Part shown: positions 1-7,237 of the stretch, one piece after another
How the letters are laid out: the number at the start of each line of letters is the position of its first letter
How positions within the stretch are numbered: position 1 is the first letter of the stretch
DNA from: Nostoc sp. CHAB 5836
GTDB lineage: Bacteria; Cyanobacteriota; Cyanobacteriia; Cyanobacteriales; Nostocaceae
Length of the DNA: 42,014 nt
Assembly: GCF_020829445.1 (NCBI RefSeq)
Contig: NZ_JAIVFV010000036.1
Location: forward strand, 1-42,014
Reading direction: 5' to 3'
Notes under the pieces: model-generated
Databases searched by the model: none
What the model was told of the DNA's origin: nothing
The model's input: only the letters and a program-made list of their open reading frames with translations
Translations under genes and position numbers: made by a program

Positions 1-20
1 TATGAAAAACAAAAAAATAT

Positions 21-124
21 GTATTTCGAGACGCATAGCGCAAGAAATACGACATCCTTGCTAAATCCCCTGAATTTATTTATGGGGATTCCTCCTGCCT
101 CCTGCCTTCTTCCTCCTGCCTCCT
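21..124. repeat. Short hairpins and (CCTCCTG)n short tandem repeat
   Basis: Seen: arms GTATTTC (21-27) and GAAATAC (44-50) can pair, as can AATCCCC (64-70) and GGGGATT (84-90). From 91 to about 124 a degenerate heptamer CCTCCTG/CCTTCTT is tandemly repeated. Heptanucleotide short tandem repeats of this kind are common between cyanobacterial genes. No coding capacity is visible here. Confidence 0.6.
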
Positions 125-231
125 TAACTGCCCTTCAGTGAAATTTACTACGATTGGGGGTGATTTTGGCTGTTCAAATTTGAACTCCTTTGGTATCGAT
201 CGCGTTGCTGGTTGAGTCATGCTTTACAAAC

Positions 232-506
232 GCTAAAATGCTTGCTATATATACATTTTAGCAGCTTTTGACTCTGGTGTTTTCAGAGTTTGTGAGAAAT
301 CCGGGTTTAGCGCATGGGGGAAACCCCCATGAGCAAGTGGCATGGATTTAGGGGGATCTAAAACGTTTTGCTACCGACCAGAGGACTTTTAAAACATCCT
401 CTTAGAGAAAAAAAACACCGCAAAAAACTTGCTTTGTATCTCCCGGCATAGTACGTTTGTTCTAAATATCCGGGTTCTGATTTCCCCACTTACTTGTGGG
501 GTTTTT
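232..506 (+). ncRNA. Candidate structured small RNA with terminator
   Basis: Seen: five consecutive hairpins on one strand, namely GCTAAAATG/CATTTTAGC (232-262), ACTCTG/CAGAGT (271-289), CATGGGGG-AAA-CCCCCATG (313-331), AGAGGA/TCCTCT (380-402) and a final GC-rich hairpin followed by a T tract (484-506). The string TCCGGGTT occurs near 298 and again near 470. No reading frame of useful size precedes the terminator on the plus strand, so a non-coding transcript is the simplest reading. The stretch lies beyond the 3' side of the replication-type gene, so a copy-number or antisense regulator is possible, but that is inference. I do not recognise a known RNA family. Confidence 0.35.
484..506 (+). 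terminator. Rho-independent terminator
   Basis: CCCCAC (484-489), a six-base loop and GTGGGG (496-501) are followed by TTTTTATT. This is a classic intrinsic terminator on the plus strand. It faces away from the minus-strand gene cluster that starts at 566. Confidence 0.65.
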
Positions 507-565
507 ATTGAGTTTTTGCAGCTAAGTCAATCATTTTTAATCAAAAGCCTGCGCGATCGCAAATT

Positions 566-1213
566 CTATAGTCTGTAGTCATGTCTGCTTTGTTTCAAAC
601 GCTCTGCCATCTCTAGGGCAGAGGGGTTACTTGCCAACCATTCCTGCGCTTCCTGTTGTAAAATCAGCGATGGCGATTCTAGCATTAGCAGACGTGTGGC
701 CACCTTTTCTAGTTTGATTCGCTCCTGGGGCAGGAAGGATAAGTTTTCTATAGTGCAGTATAATTTCAGCCAATGACGTGCTTGAGCAGTTGCCTGAAAT
801 CTCAGTCTGATTGCCTGACGGTAATCTTCTGGGCTAAAGGTTTGCTGTTCAGGAGGATCATCTGCTTCTACAGGAATGGGTAGTGAATCTACACCAACTA
901 CATTCGGGTATGTAGTAGTTGGTATAGAAACTGGTACAGAGGGTTCGGGTTCTGAGGTATATTCACCCTGTAAAGTGTTCGATAAGGTGCTATCAACATC
1001 ACTATGAGCAGTGGTTGCTACGTCTGAAATACCTAAGCCAGTAATTGTTGACTCATTTGATAAGTTTTGCTTATTGTCATCAAACGATTCGCTTCGGAAA
1101 GGCTGGTATAGGTTTTGCTTATGATTGCTAAAATTTGAAATTTCTGAAGAATTAGAACTGGGAGAAGATTCAAGAATTTGATTAAGTTCAGCTTCTTGCG
1201 TTGCTGGTGGCAA
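566..1213 (-). pseudogene. Probable detached C-terminal part of the replication-type protein
   Basis: This frame gives about 215 residues if read from a TTG at 1213, with no convincing Shine-Dalgarno site. Residues about 1-125 are a low-complexity linker rich in Ser, Asn, Pro and Thr. The last 90 residues look like a compact, mostly helical domain with a motif-rich stretch around ARHWLKLY and ending in QSRHDYRL. The upstream gene stops at 1188, inside a perfect hairpin, in a different frame, and the two overlap by 26 bases. The linker-plus-domain layout suggests the two were once one protein of about 700 residues. It could instead be a separate, weakly initiated gene. I do not recognise the helical domain. 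Confidence 0.45.
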
Positions 1214-1229
1214 CGCAAGAAGCTGAACT
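1185..1229. repeat. Perfect 19-bp inverted repeat at the break in the replication gene
   Basis: AGTTCAGCTTCTTGCGTTG (1185-1203) and its exact reverse complement (1211-1229) flank a 7-base loop. The stop codon of the upstream frame and the start of the downstream frame both lie in it. There is no T tract on either side, so it is not a standard terminator. Confidence 0.9.
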
Positions 1230-2702
1230 CAAGTACAAAACCTTCATATGTGGGGGGGGTGTGTAAATTTCTGCTGTTTGTGACTGTATTCCTTGTTTTG
1301 TCTGGGTTTCAGACTGCAATTCTTCTAACCACGGGTCTGGTATTTGGGGGTATTTTTCAGGGGATAAAATCGCTGTGTTGCTGTCTATAAGCTCATTTAC
1401 AGGCTGTTTTGATGCGTTTTTTTCTTGGTGGTCGGGATGCCATAGGGGTAGATATATTGGTTTGTGCAGGGTTGTCTGACTTACTCCTTTGCCATACTGG
1501 GCAATGGAAGCTGCGATTATTGCTAGAGCGCGATCGCTTGTCCTTAGAGGAAATGTTCGAGTTTGTTCTAACTGTGCGACAATCGAGCGTATGCGCTCTA
1601 TTGTCTCTTGCTGACGTTGTTCGTTAGGGTGTAGGTTGATGATTTTATTTTCATCTACTCTGCCAAATTGTTCTTTATAACTGTTTACCCGTTGCGGTGT
1701 GCCTGGGTACGGGGTGTAAAATCCTTCACAGCACCTTGCCCATTCTTTGGCTCGTTGTTCGATTTCGTGTTGGTGGCGACACCAGTTTACGTACCCAGGA
1801 GACTGGCAGGCTGTGATCACTATATAATCTACTAGTGTCTGTCCGCTTAATTGGCGAAAGACTATGCCGTAACACGCTATGTCTTTGAGCAGTTCGTTGG
1901 TCTGTCCGTATTTTGTCCATCCTTCAGAGATGCGTTGTTCTAGGTCTTGCTTCCATTGCTCGGCTGCACTGCGCTGACGGTAGGGGAATTTTATAACTTT
2001 TTTGCTGTTGGCTCGGACTAGTGCTTGGGCTAATGCTTCGTAGTCTTGCCCTTTTGCTGACCAGTCGGCGGCGTTGAGGAAGTCTTCGATGTCGTCTGAC
2101 CACGGTTCTAGGCAATCATCGAGTACATAGGAGCCTGTCTGTAAGGGTAAGCGATGGGCGTTAAAGTTACTGGGGCTGCCTTTGCTGTACACTTTACAGT
2201 TGGGGAATATTTCTAGTTCTCCTCCTTTGATTTTGAAGCCTGCTGCTTCTAGGGTCTGCTGGATGGCACAGGCTAGGGTGTAGGAATGTTGTTTTTCTTC
2301 TAGAAAATAATATATATGCAGTCCGCCACTATCGCTTGATTGTATAGGTATTGGTCTGCATAAGCCGATTTCTTCTAGGCTGGCTAGTAGCTGCCGGTAT
2401 TTTATTTGGCTGTTTGATGGGTGTAGCTGACTACCTCTGTCTAGGTCTATTAGTAGGTAGTTGGTTTGTTTGGTAAACCGCAGTCCTATTAAGACATCGG
2501 GGTTTAAGTATTGTTGCCACAGGTTACGCGGCTGTAAGGGGTAGCGGGTTTCTGTTTGCCACTGTGGGCGTTCACCACTTTTTGGGGTGGGGGCATAGAT
2601 GAATCCCCAGCCGTGATGGAAGTATTCTAGAAACCTTTGTCCTAGTGGGTCTAATGGATCTAGGGTAGGTTGTGCTGCTGTGTTTACTTTGGCTTTTGCC
2701 AT
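1188..2702 (-). CDS. Primase-like (AEP superfamily) replication protein, C-terminus disrupted
   Basis: The product is about 504 residues. I chose ATG at 2702 because GGAGAG lies just upstream at good spacing; an in-frame extension to 2831 has no such site. Seen: an acidic pair in LLIDLDRGS (about residues 83-91), GGLHIYYF (about 126-133) and GGELEIF (about 160-166). In this order they match the DxD, sxH and third acidic motifs of archaeo-eukaryotic primase-like domains. Proteins of this type initiate replication on many cyanobacterial plasmids, so this is the likely Rep, making primers or copying DNA at the origin. The C-terminal third is helical and charged, then low-complexity. The frame ends in a 19-bp hairpin with an odd tail after a G8 run (1252-1259 on the plus strand). 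The remaining domain probably continues in the 566-1213 frame. Replication role is inference; the primase fold is fairly well supported. Confidence 0.75.
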   Translation of the reverse strand: MAKAKVNTAAQPTLDPLDPLGQRFLEYFHHGWGFIYAPTPKSGERPQWQTETRYPLQPRNLWQQYLNPDVLIGLRFTKQTNYLLIDLDRGSQLHPSNSQIKYRQLLASLEEIGLCRPIPIQSSDSGGLHIYYFLEEKQHSYTLACAIQQTLEAAGFKIKGGELEIFPNCKVYSKGSPSNFNAHRLPLQTGSYVLDDCLEPWSDDIEDFLNAADWSAKGQDYEALAQALVRANSKKVIKFPYRQRSAAEQWKQDLEQRISEGWTKYGQTNELLKDIACYGIVFRQLSGQTLVDYIVITACQSPGYVNWCRHQHEIEQRAKEWARCCEGFYTPYPGTPQRVNSYKEQFGRVDENKIINLHPNEQRQQETIERIRSIVAQLEQTRTFPLRTSDRALAIIAASIAQYGKGVSQTTLHKPIYLPLWHPDHQEKNASKQPVNELIDSNTAILSPEKYPQIPDPWLEELQSETQTKQGIQSQTAEIYTPPPHMKVLYLSSASCVATSNARS

Positions 2703-3482
2703 TTTTCTCTCTCCGATGATGATGATTGGTTCATCGGAGCTACCCACACTTTTTAGGTTTGGGGTGTATCTTTTTTGGTCTGGGGTCTTGGGCGTGGGGT
2801 GTAGTGGAGAATCTTTCCCTACGCCAAACACTCAATACCCTAAGCCCTTCTTGCTTCTTACACCCTACCCCCTCCTGACGGGGCATTCATTAGCGGTGCT
2901 TATATCAAATGTCACCAACGGCTACAAACAAAAATTTTCCAATTTGCTCAAAAATTAATTTTCTTGTGAAAATGGCTGTAATTCTTAGTCTGAAGCTCTC
3001 ATAGTTAGTTTTAGAGGGTTGATGCCACCTGATTTAAGTTGCACTAATTTTGCCTTTATGACCCAGACATTGCTACATTGAAATTGCTTTAAAATTTATT
3101 GACGGTTAGTCGTTAACCGCTAAACGTATGTCTGGCGTGTGGGCAGCTAGCCGATTTCTTTTTTTTACCTACTTGACACAACTTGACCAGCGACTGGCGT
3201 AATGCTTGGCGCTAGCTTGTGGGTAGTAAAGAAAGCGAAAATCAGCCCTCTGTATTATTTCTTCAAGAAAAAAAAGTACAGTTTTTGATTGAAAAAATCT
3301 ATTATTCACGACGTTATCCTCTTCTGCGAGGCATCTAGCCGTCAAATCATCCCTCAATTATTTCTGGCTCAATAGCTTTTGCCAATACTCCGCTTGAATT
3401 CAGAGTGGGGATAAATTGTAGCGGTAGATGCTTTTTTTACTATTTGTCCAAAAAAAAGCATAAAGTGTCCCGCCTGTGTGCT

Positions 3483-3829
3483 AGTATTGGCAACAGACAG
3501 ATACAGGTAACATAACAGCTAGGTTACGAGTGGTGAGTCCTCGTTTGTCTGGAACAATTTGGTGTTTTGACCTACCACAGTCTTTATGGCACCGAAACCG
3601 TTCTACAACGACTCACATCTATTTTGACTATTTGAATATTCTGTTTTTGTCGTTACTACCTCCCTTGTAAAGACTAATTGCAGTTTTACGTGCAGACTTA
3701 CTCTCGCTAGAGTAGCATGAAAAGCGGCTTGATCGTATAAAAACAGATTTGTCTGTCTGGTCTTGTAGGCTTAAACAATTACATACAAACAAACAGCGAT
3801 CGCTCCTTGGTTGGAGTGGTCGCTTTTTT
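3483..3829 (+). ncRNA. Candidate structured small RNA
   Basis: Seen: a closing stem GTGAGTC (3533-3539) with GACTCAC (3610-3616), and inside it TTTGGTG pairing with CACCGAA, one G-U pair allowed. Downstream lies a 12-bp stem terminator. No reading frame leads into that terminator. The 5' end is not defined; I set it at the AGTATTGGCAA arm. I do not recognise an RNA family. A plasmid-encoded regulatory RNA is possible. Confidence 0.3.
3795..3829 (+). terminator. Strong Rho-independent terminator
   Basis: A 12-bp stem (3795-3806 with 3813-3824, two G-U pairs) closes a six-base loop and is followed by five T residues. The left arm contains a HIP1 octamer. It would end a plus-strand transcript, although no plus-strand gene lies upstream. 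Confidence 0.7.
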
Positions 3830-3932
3830 CAATCGCCCTCCTGAAATGTTAAGTAATTTTAAGGATATCTCACTCATGCTGCAATCAACCCATTTCTTGT
3901 ATATCCGCTTAATAGTCAGCGATCGCTTCTCA

Positions 3933-4109
3933 CTAAGCCACATCTTTAACCCAGTTAATTCCTTCTCCACACCAATGAATTAGCAACCAACGATTAGAAT
4001 CCTTGTCTAACACAGGTAAGACACGGAAATTAAACACTTCTCTACTTGGTGGTTGCCCATCATCATGGTTTGGTGTTTCGGTTACACTTTGTAATCTTCT
4101 TGTTCCCAT
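3933..4109 (-). CDS. Small 58-residue protein coupled to an XRE repressor
   Basis: This short frame starts at ATG 4109, inside the 3' end of the repressor gene, and ends with TAG at 3933. The product has a polar start rich in Thr, Pro and Asp, then a compact end with FNFRVLPVLDKDSNRWLL followed by IHWCGEGINWVKDVA. The density of Trp, Leu and Val and the 28-base overlap with the gene in front argue for a real, translationally coupled gene. I do not recognise the family. A repressor followed by a tiny partner resembles toxin-antitoxin or phage-type control pairs, but nothing in this protein shows toxin activity. A competing frame on the same strand (3779-3970) reads less like a protein. Confidence 0.55.
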   Translation of the reverse strand: MGTRRLQSVTETPNHDDGQPPSREVFNFRVLPVLDKDSNRWLLIHWCGEGINWVKDVA

Positions 4110-4309
4110 TGAATTTCAAAAATATCAGCGATACTTTTTAGCTCAAAGTATCGACACAATTGTGTCAAGGTTTTTTCATCAATTCTACTAACCTGGTTAC
4201 GATAAAGTTTTCCGATTGTGCCTGGAGCTAACCCTGTAGCTTCTGCTAGTGCTAATTGGCTAATCTGCTTGTCTTCCATTAAATTTTTAAGTTTACAAAT
4301 CAACTTCAT
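4082..4309 (-). CDS. XRE/Cro-C1 family helix-turn-helix repressor
   Basis: The product is about 75 residues from ATG at 4309; a TTG eight codons upstream is possible. A Cro/C1-type helix-turn-helix covers most of it: SQLALAEATGLAPGTIGKLY forms the two DNA-contacting helices, followed by the supporting helices around TLTQLCRYFELKSIADIF. It has no second domain, so it is a minimal repressor of usual size. It is transcribed away from the actin-like partition operon, and a 14-bp palindrome lies just upstream at 4337-4350. It therefore probably represses its own promoter and perhaps the divergent operon. It overlaps the 58-residue gene that follows. Confidence 0.85.
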   Translation of the reverse strand: MKLICKLKNLMEDKQISQLALAEATGLAPGTIGKLYRNQVSRIDEKTLTQLCRYFELKSIADIFEIQWEQEDYKV

Positions 4310-4336
4310 ACACCTAATTCTCTTAAGTACCAATAT

Positions 4337-4350
4337 ATCAACTAGTTGAT
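4337..4350. promoter_or_regulatory. Palindromic operator candidate ATCAACTAGTTGAT
   Basis: A perfect 14-bp palindrome lies 28 bp upstream of the repressor start, about where its -10 region and start point should be (a TTGTCA-like -35 lies on the minus strand near 4370). The half-site TCAACTAG recurs in CTAGT-CA-ACTAG at 4430-4441. Small XRE repressors commonly bind such dyads, so autoregulation is likely. Confidence 0.5.
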
Positions 4351-4402
4351 TAGTTGCATAGACTATAAGCTGACAATTATTTTACAGCTCTAATTGATAA
4401 GT

Positions 4403-4424
4403 AAGTTAAATAATAATTTAACTT
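4403..4424. promoter_or_regulatory. AT-rich 9-bp inverted repeat in the divergent promoter region
   Basis: AAGTTAAAT (4403-4411) and ATTTAACTT (4416-4424) form a perfect dyad with a four-base spacer. It sits midway between the repressor gene and the actin-like gene. A second hairpin CACCTC-tgta-GAGGTG lies at 4530-4545. One of these could be an operator, or part of the centromere that ParM-type systems usually keep just upstream. Confidence 0.4.
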
Positions 4425-4466
4425 GTCTACTAGTCAACTAGCTGCTATCGTTTAGTTAATAGACGT

Positions 4467-4496
4467 TTGACGAACAATTTATAACCGAACGACAAT
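4467..4496 (+). promoter_or_regulatory. Possible sigma-70 type promoter of the partition operon
   Basis: TTGACG at 4467-4472 is followed after 18 bases by GACAAT at 4491-4496. The match to the -10 consensus is only partial. A leader of about 160 bases with a hairpin at 4530-4545 would precede the first gene. Confidence 0.3.
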
Positions 4497-4662
4497 AACT
4501 AGGACTTAATAAGTATTCATGTGGTAATACACCTCTGTAGAGGTGAATAGCACTTTAACAGATTCAAAGCCACGAAAGTAAGATTTAGTATCGCAACCAC
4601 ATAGTAGCAAAGGTTAGCAACAGCCAAAAACGGCTGCTACTAGCTTTATTAGGAGATTGCAA

Positions 4663-5595
4663 GTGATCAATATTTACTGTGCAGATATCGGAAACTACAG
4701 CAGCATCACTGCCCTCAAAGGTGAAAAACCTCGCGTCATCCGTTCAGTCTTCCAAGATGTGACTTACACCAGTGCTAGAGATTTGGATACTGATAATTCC
4801 CCCTCTGTCAAACTTGATGATAAGGTTTTAGTCCTCGGAGACCGCGCTACTAAGCAGAAAAATTCACAAACCGCAGCAGAAAGGGGTAAAGACCTGCCAG
4901 AATTCTTTAAACCGTTCACCTTGGCTGGATTGCGGCAGGATTTTGATGGTATTGTCCGGTTTCTCGTCCCAGAACATTCTCAATGGCACGAAGACACAAT
5001 CAGACGGACTCTAGTTGCAGAGCATCAAATTAACGTCAACGGTACAAACTACAGACACCGAATCAAAAACGTTGAATTTTTCCTTGAGACAGATGTTGCT
5101 GTAATTAATGCTTACAGAAACGGCAAGCTTGACATGGATGGCGACACACTCGCTATTGACATCGGTGGCGGCACAACAAATTATGTTGTTATCACCCCAT
5201 CCTCGGAAATTCTAACCCGTCGTTCAATTCCCAAAGTGGGCGGTGTCTCTCTGGCTAACGACATAATCAATAGTGATTTGATGCAGAGTTACGCCAAGCG
5301 CGATAACGTTGCTTTTAAAGTGGCAAAGATGATGGACGCGATCGCTGATGGCTCTCTCACCTACGGACGCAAATATGACTTTAGCTCAGTCTTTCCAGGG
5401 TTGTTAGAAAACTGGTTCAACAACCTGATGGACAGCATCTCTACAGCTGCTAATGACTATCTTGCAGACGTTACCAACGTGATGCTGATTGGTGGATGTG
5501 CAAATTTAGTCCGTCAAAAGCTGAGTGCCAAGCAAGGCTTTTACATTCCTGCCAATCCACAACTGTCAAACATTCAAGCATTGTTGGCTATGTAA
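4663..5595 (+). CDS. Actin-like plasmid segregation ATPase (ParM/StbA family)
   Basis: About 310 residues, the normal length for ParM/StbA proteins. I chose GTG at 4663 because AGGAG (4651-4655) lies seven bases upstream and the protein then opens directly with the first actin motif. Seen: phosphate-1 motif ADIGNYSS (about 7-14), phosphate-2 motif DIGGGTTNY (about 166-174) and adenosine motif LIGGCANLV (about 275-283). Family members form ATP-dependent filaments that push plasmid copies apart through a ParR adaptor bound to a nearby centromere. It is the first gene of a tight ten-gene operon, and the next genes are the natural adaptor candidates. A bacterial or phage actin with another task is possible, but the plasmid setting favours segregation. 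Confidence 0.85.
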   Translation: MINIYCADIGNYSSITALKGEKPRVIRSVFQDVTYTSARDLDTDNSPSVKLDDKVLVLGDRATKQKNSQTAAERGKDLPEFFKPFTLAGLRQDFDGIVRFLVPEHSQWHEDTIRRTLVAEHQINVNGTNYRHRIKNVEFFLETDVAVINAYRNGKLDMDGDTLAIDIGGGTTNYVVITPSSEILTRRSIPKVGGVSLANDIINSDLMQSYAKRDNVAFKVAKMMDAIADGSLTYGRKYDFSSVFPGLLENWFNNLMDSISTAANDYLADVTNVMLIGGCANLVRQKLSAKQGFYIPANPQLSNIQALLAM

Positions 5596-5596
5596 A

Positions 5597-6007
5597 ATGC
5601 AAGTACGTTTAGCGGCTCAAGTCGCCAGCAAAGTTGAAGGAGTCCGTCTTTCACTCAACTATTCCAAACTGAGTGACACTGTAAATCTGCTATTGGACGC
5701 AATCAAACATCAATGGTCTCTCAAGCTTTCGTATCTGCCCCAAACTGGGACAATTAACCCCAAAGTCAGACTAGATGAACGTCATCAAGCCTGGGTGTCT
5801 CAATATGCAATCTCAAGGGGAATTAGCGTCACATCTGCCACAAATCTCTTGATTAGTGAATATCTAGCAGGCAATACGATGAATGTTTTGCCTCAGATTC
5901 AAAAAATTGAAACAGAAAATCTTGCATTAACTCCACAAATATCTCCACAAGAACAAACGACCGAAAAACTGAAAGGTCAGCTATTAGTTAGGAGTCTTAA
6001 GTTATGA
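5597..6007 (+). CDS. Candidate ParR/StbB-like adaptor
   Basis: A 136-residue protein from ATG 5597, one base after the actin-like gene's stop. I see no sequence motif that fixes its family. The middle holds a strand-helix pattern, KVRLDERHQAWVSQYA then VTSATNLLISEYLAG, compatible with a ribbon-helix-helix fold. The C-terminus is a polar Gln/Pro/Thr-rich tail. ParM systems are nearly always followed by a small DNA-binding adaptor, and position and size fit that role. An upstream in-frame ATG at 5525 lies inside the actin-like gene and is unlikely to be used. Role is inference from position. Confidence 0.7.
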   Translation: MQVRLAAQVASKVEGVRLSLNYSKLSDTVNLLLDAIKHQWSLKLSYLPQTGTINPKVRLDERHQAWVSQYAISRGISVTSATNLLISEYLAGNTMNVLPQIQKIETENLALTPQISPQEQTTEKLKGQLLVRSLKL

Positions 6008-6165
6008 ATCAGACCCGTGTAGTCTTGGACGATAAGCACATACCTAAAGCCAAGGAAATCATTGAGCAAACAGGAATTAATACATATTCACAATTATTTA
6101 CCATCCTGTTGGTGAACTACGGTGACATTCTTGTTCGTTCGTTAAGAGGTGGGAGCGAAAACTAA
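6004..6165 (+). CDS. 53-residue ribbon-helix-helix protein
   Basis: A very small protein whose ATG overlaps the stop of the gene before it (ATGA), and whose stop overlaps the next ATG (TAATG). Seen: an N-terminal strand TRVVLDD followed by two helices (IPKAKEIIEQTG and SQLFTILLVNYGDIL), the pattern of Arc/MetJ/CopG-type DNA-binding proteins. Such proteins act as dimers that bind operator or centromere repeats. In this operon it could be the true centromere-binding partner of the actin-like protein or an autoregulator. The overlaps argue for translational coupling. Confidence 0.7.
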   Translation: MNQTRVVLDDKHIPKAKEIIEQTGINTYSQLFTILLVNYGDILVRSLRGGSEN

Positions 6166-6431
6166 TGCAAAATCTTTCTCGCATCTATGACTCAACATTT
6201 CTGACTCAATCGGGCGTTTATCAAATAGATAGAACTTTGTACCGATATCTAGAAAAAACAGGCACAGTCAAAGCACCACAGTATATCTTCCGTCCTCTTT
6301 CTGGAGAGAAGAAGAAGGCGGATATCAAGCTGAATCATAAAGCTTTAACTACTCGTTGTTATGCCGTAGAAGGCTTATCTACAAGCAGTTCTGTAGTCAA
6401 TCAACAATCACAGCAATTGTCCTTATTTTGA
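6165..6431 (+). CDS. Unrecognised 88-residue protein
   Basis: Starts at the ATG of a TAATG overlap with the preceding gene. The first half has alternating aromatic and charged residues (RIYDSTFLTQSGVYQIDRTLYRYLE); the middle is Lys-rich around GEKKKADIKLNHK; the end is Ser/Gln-rich and finishes QQLSLF. No membrane segment or known motif is visible. Its place between DNA-binding and segregation genes suggests an accessory part of that system, but I cannot name a function. Confidence 0.6.
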   Translation: MQNLSRIYDSTFLTQSGVYQIDRTLYRYLEKTGTVKAPQYIFRPLSGEKKKADIKLNHKALTTRCYAVEGLSTSSSVVNQQSQQLSLF

Positions 6432-6438
6432 GGTGAAT

Positions 6439-6618
6439 ATGAGTCGGCAATCATTACCCCAATTGATTGTACAAGCCCAACAATTGCTCACACAAATTGA
6501 TCAACATCCACAATACAAAACTTTGCAATTTGATTGTGATGTCACTTTGGGTGATGTAAATCAGTTTTTCAATACTTTGCAATCGGAATGTCAAATTAAA
6601 GGCGATCGCACCCACTAA
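6439..6618 (+). CDS. Unrecognised 59-residue helical protein
   Basis: I chose ATG 6439 because AGG at 6431-6433 serves it; a GTG at 6433 in the same frame is too close to that site. The sequence is amphipathic, with helices QLIVQAQQLLTQI and DVNQFFNTLQSE. A HIP1 octamer lies just before the stop. It follows the preceding gene by seven bases and is probably co-transcribed. No family is recognised. Confidence 0.5.
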   Translation: MSRQSLPQLIVQAQQLLTQIDQHPQYKTLQFDCDVTLGDVNQFFNTLQSECQIKGDRTH

Positions 6619-6683
6619 CGCCAATCAGTAATGCGAATCGCCTGCCAACAGCATCAGGTATCAATATATAAGGATTTTACAAG

Positions 6684-7115
6684 ATGAGCGACAACATCTT
6701 CTTTGCAGCCCTGAACGCGCTAACCCTGAATGGATGCGCCCCGGAACTGGCACACTCAGCCGCCTCCATTGTGGCTAATGATGATCCCTCGAAACCAGAT
6801 TTAGGCAGAACCACTGAAGATCAGCAGATTATTCAAGAGACGCTGCCATATTTGCAGAATGAGACTTGGGACTCAACAGGAGCTTATGACAGCTATCAGA
6901 CTATTGATGATACACCACATCCACTGGCTCACGGGCAGTTTTTAGCTAATTTAGGTGGGTTAGTCCCTGACAATCTGATTTTTGCACTGGCAGAAGGTGA
7001 GGATTACCCGTTTCAGGTAATGCAGGAATTGGGCATTGGCGAGGATGTGATTGAACGTGCTGAATCCATCCAATCCAGACTGGGTGAAATGAATTATTGG
7101 GGTGAAGAGGCATGA
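6684..7115 (+). CDS. Unrecognised acidic 143-residue protein
   Basis: Begins at ATG 6684 with AAGGA about eight bases upstream. The protein is strongly acidic (many Asp and Glu, few Lys or Arg), with a helical start and end and a polar middle rich in Asp, Thr and Tyr. The tail ends MNYWGEEA. No catalytic motif, signal or membrane segment is visible. Its stop overlaps the next start as ATGA, so it belongs to the same operon. An acidic partner or DNA-mimic role is conceivable but not shown. Confidence 0.6.
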   Translation: MSDNIFFAALNALTLNGCAPELAHSAASIVANDDPSKPDLGRTTEDQQIIQETLPYLQNETWDSTGAYDSYQTIDDTPHPLAHGQFLANLGGLVPDNLIFALAEGEDYPFQVMQELGIGEDVIERAESIQSRLGEMNYWGEEA

Positions 7116-7237
7116 AAGCTTTGATTACATTGTTGATCCGAATCTTACCAGATGAGTTGGTAGAAGAAATCAATACTGTCAGTCTGAATGAGTTGGATAA
7201 ACGAGGTTTAATTATTTGGGCAGAGGAGCAAACATGA
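7112..7237 (+). CDS. 41-residue microprotein
   Basis: This tiny frame has ATGA overlaps at both ends, with the gene before it and the one after. The product starts with a hydrophobic helix (MKALITLLIRILPDELVEEI) and ends RGLIIWAEEQT. The two overlaps and the reasonable amphipathic sequence support translation. It could be a small membrane-associated or helper protein. It is also possible that it serves mainly to pass ribosomes to the next gene. Confidence 0.5.
   Translation: MKALITLLIRILPDELVEEINTVSLNELDKRGLIIWAEEQT

Larger units (their letters stand above)
2703..3932. other. Gene-poor 1.2-kb stretch with hairpins
   Basis: No convincing gene is visible. The part next to the replication gene (2703-2960) must hold its minus-strand promoter. 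It is followed by AT-rich sequence and an inverted repeat CGGTTA-gtcgt-TAACCG (3103-3119). TTGCCAATACT (3379-3389) is mirrored by AGTATTGGCAA (3483-3493). The right half looks like a structured RNA ending at a strong plus-strand terminator (3795-3829). An AT-rich, hairpin-bearing region beside a Rep gene is a reasonable place for an origin, but I cannot identify iterons or a DnaA box cluster here. Confidence 0.5.

Noticed and set aside
1033..1218. 61-residue minus-strand frame across the hairpin
   Set aside because: It is a third frame of the same region, with Leu/Lys-rich low-complexity text and no ribosome site.
1252..1259. G8 run as a phase-variation switch joining the two replication frames
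   Set aside because: Adding or removing one base leads to a stop or to the third frame, not to the frame of the C-terminal part.
3169..3357. 62-residue minus-strand frame
   Set aside because: No ribosome site or recognisable pattern, and it lies among hairpins in a gene-poor stretch. I could not support it.
3779..3970. 63-residue minus-strand frame
   Set aside because: It overlaps the better-supported 58-residue gene in another frame and runs through the terminator at 3795-3829.
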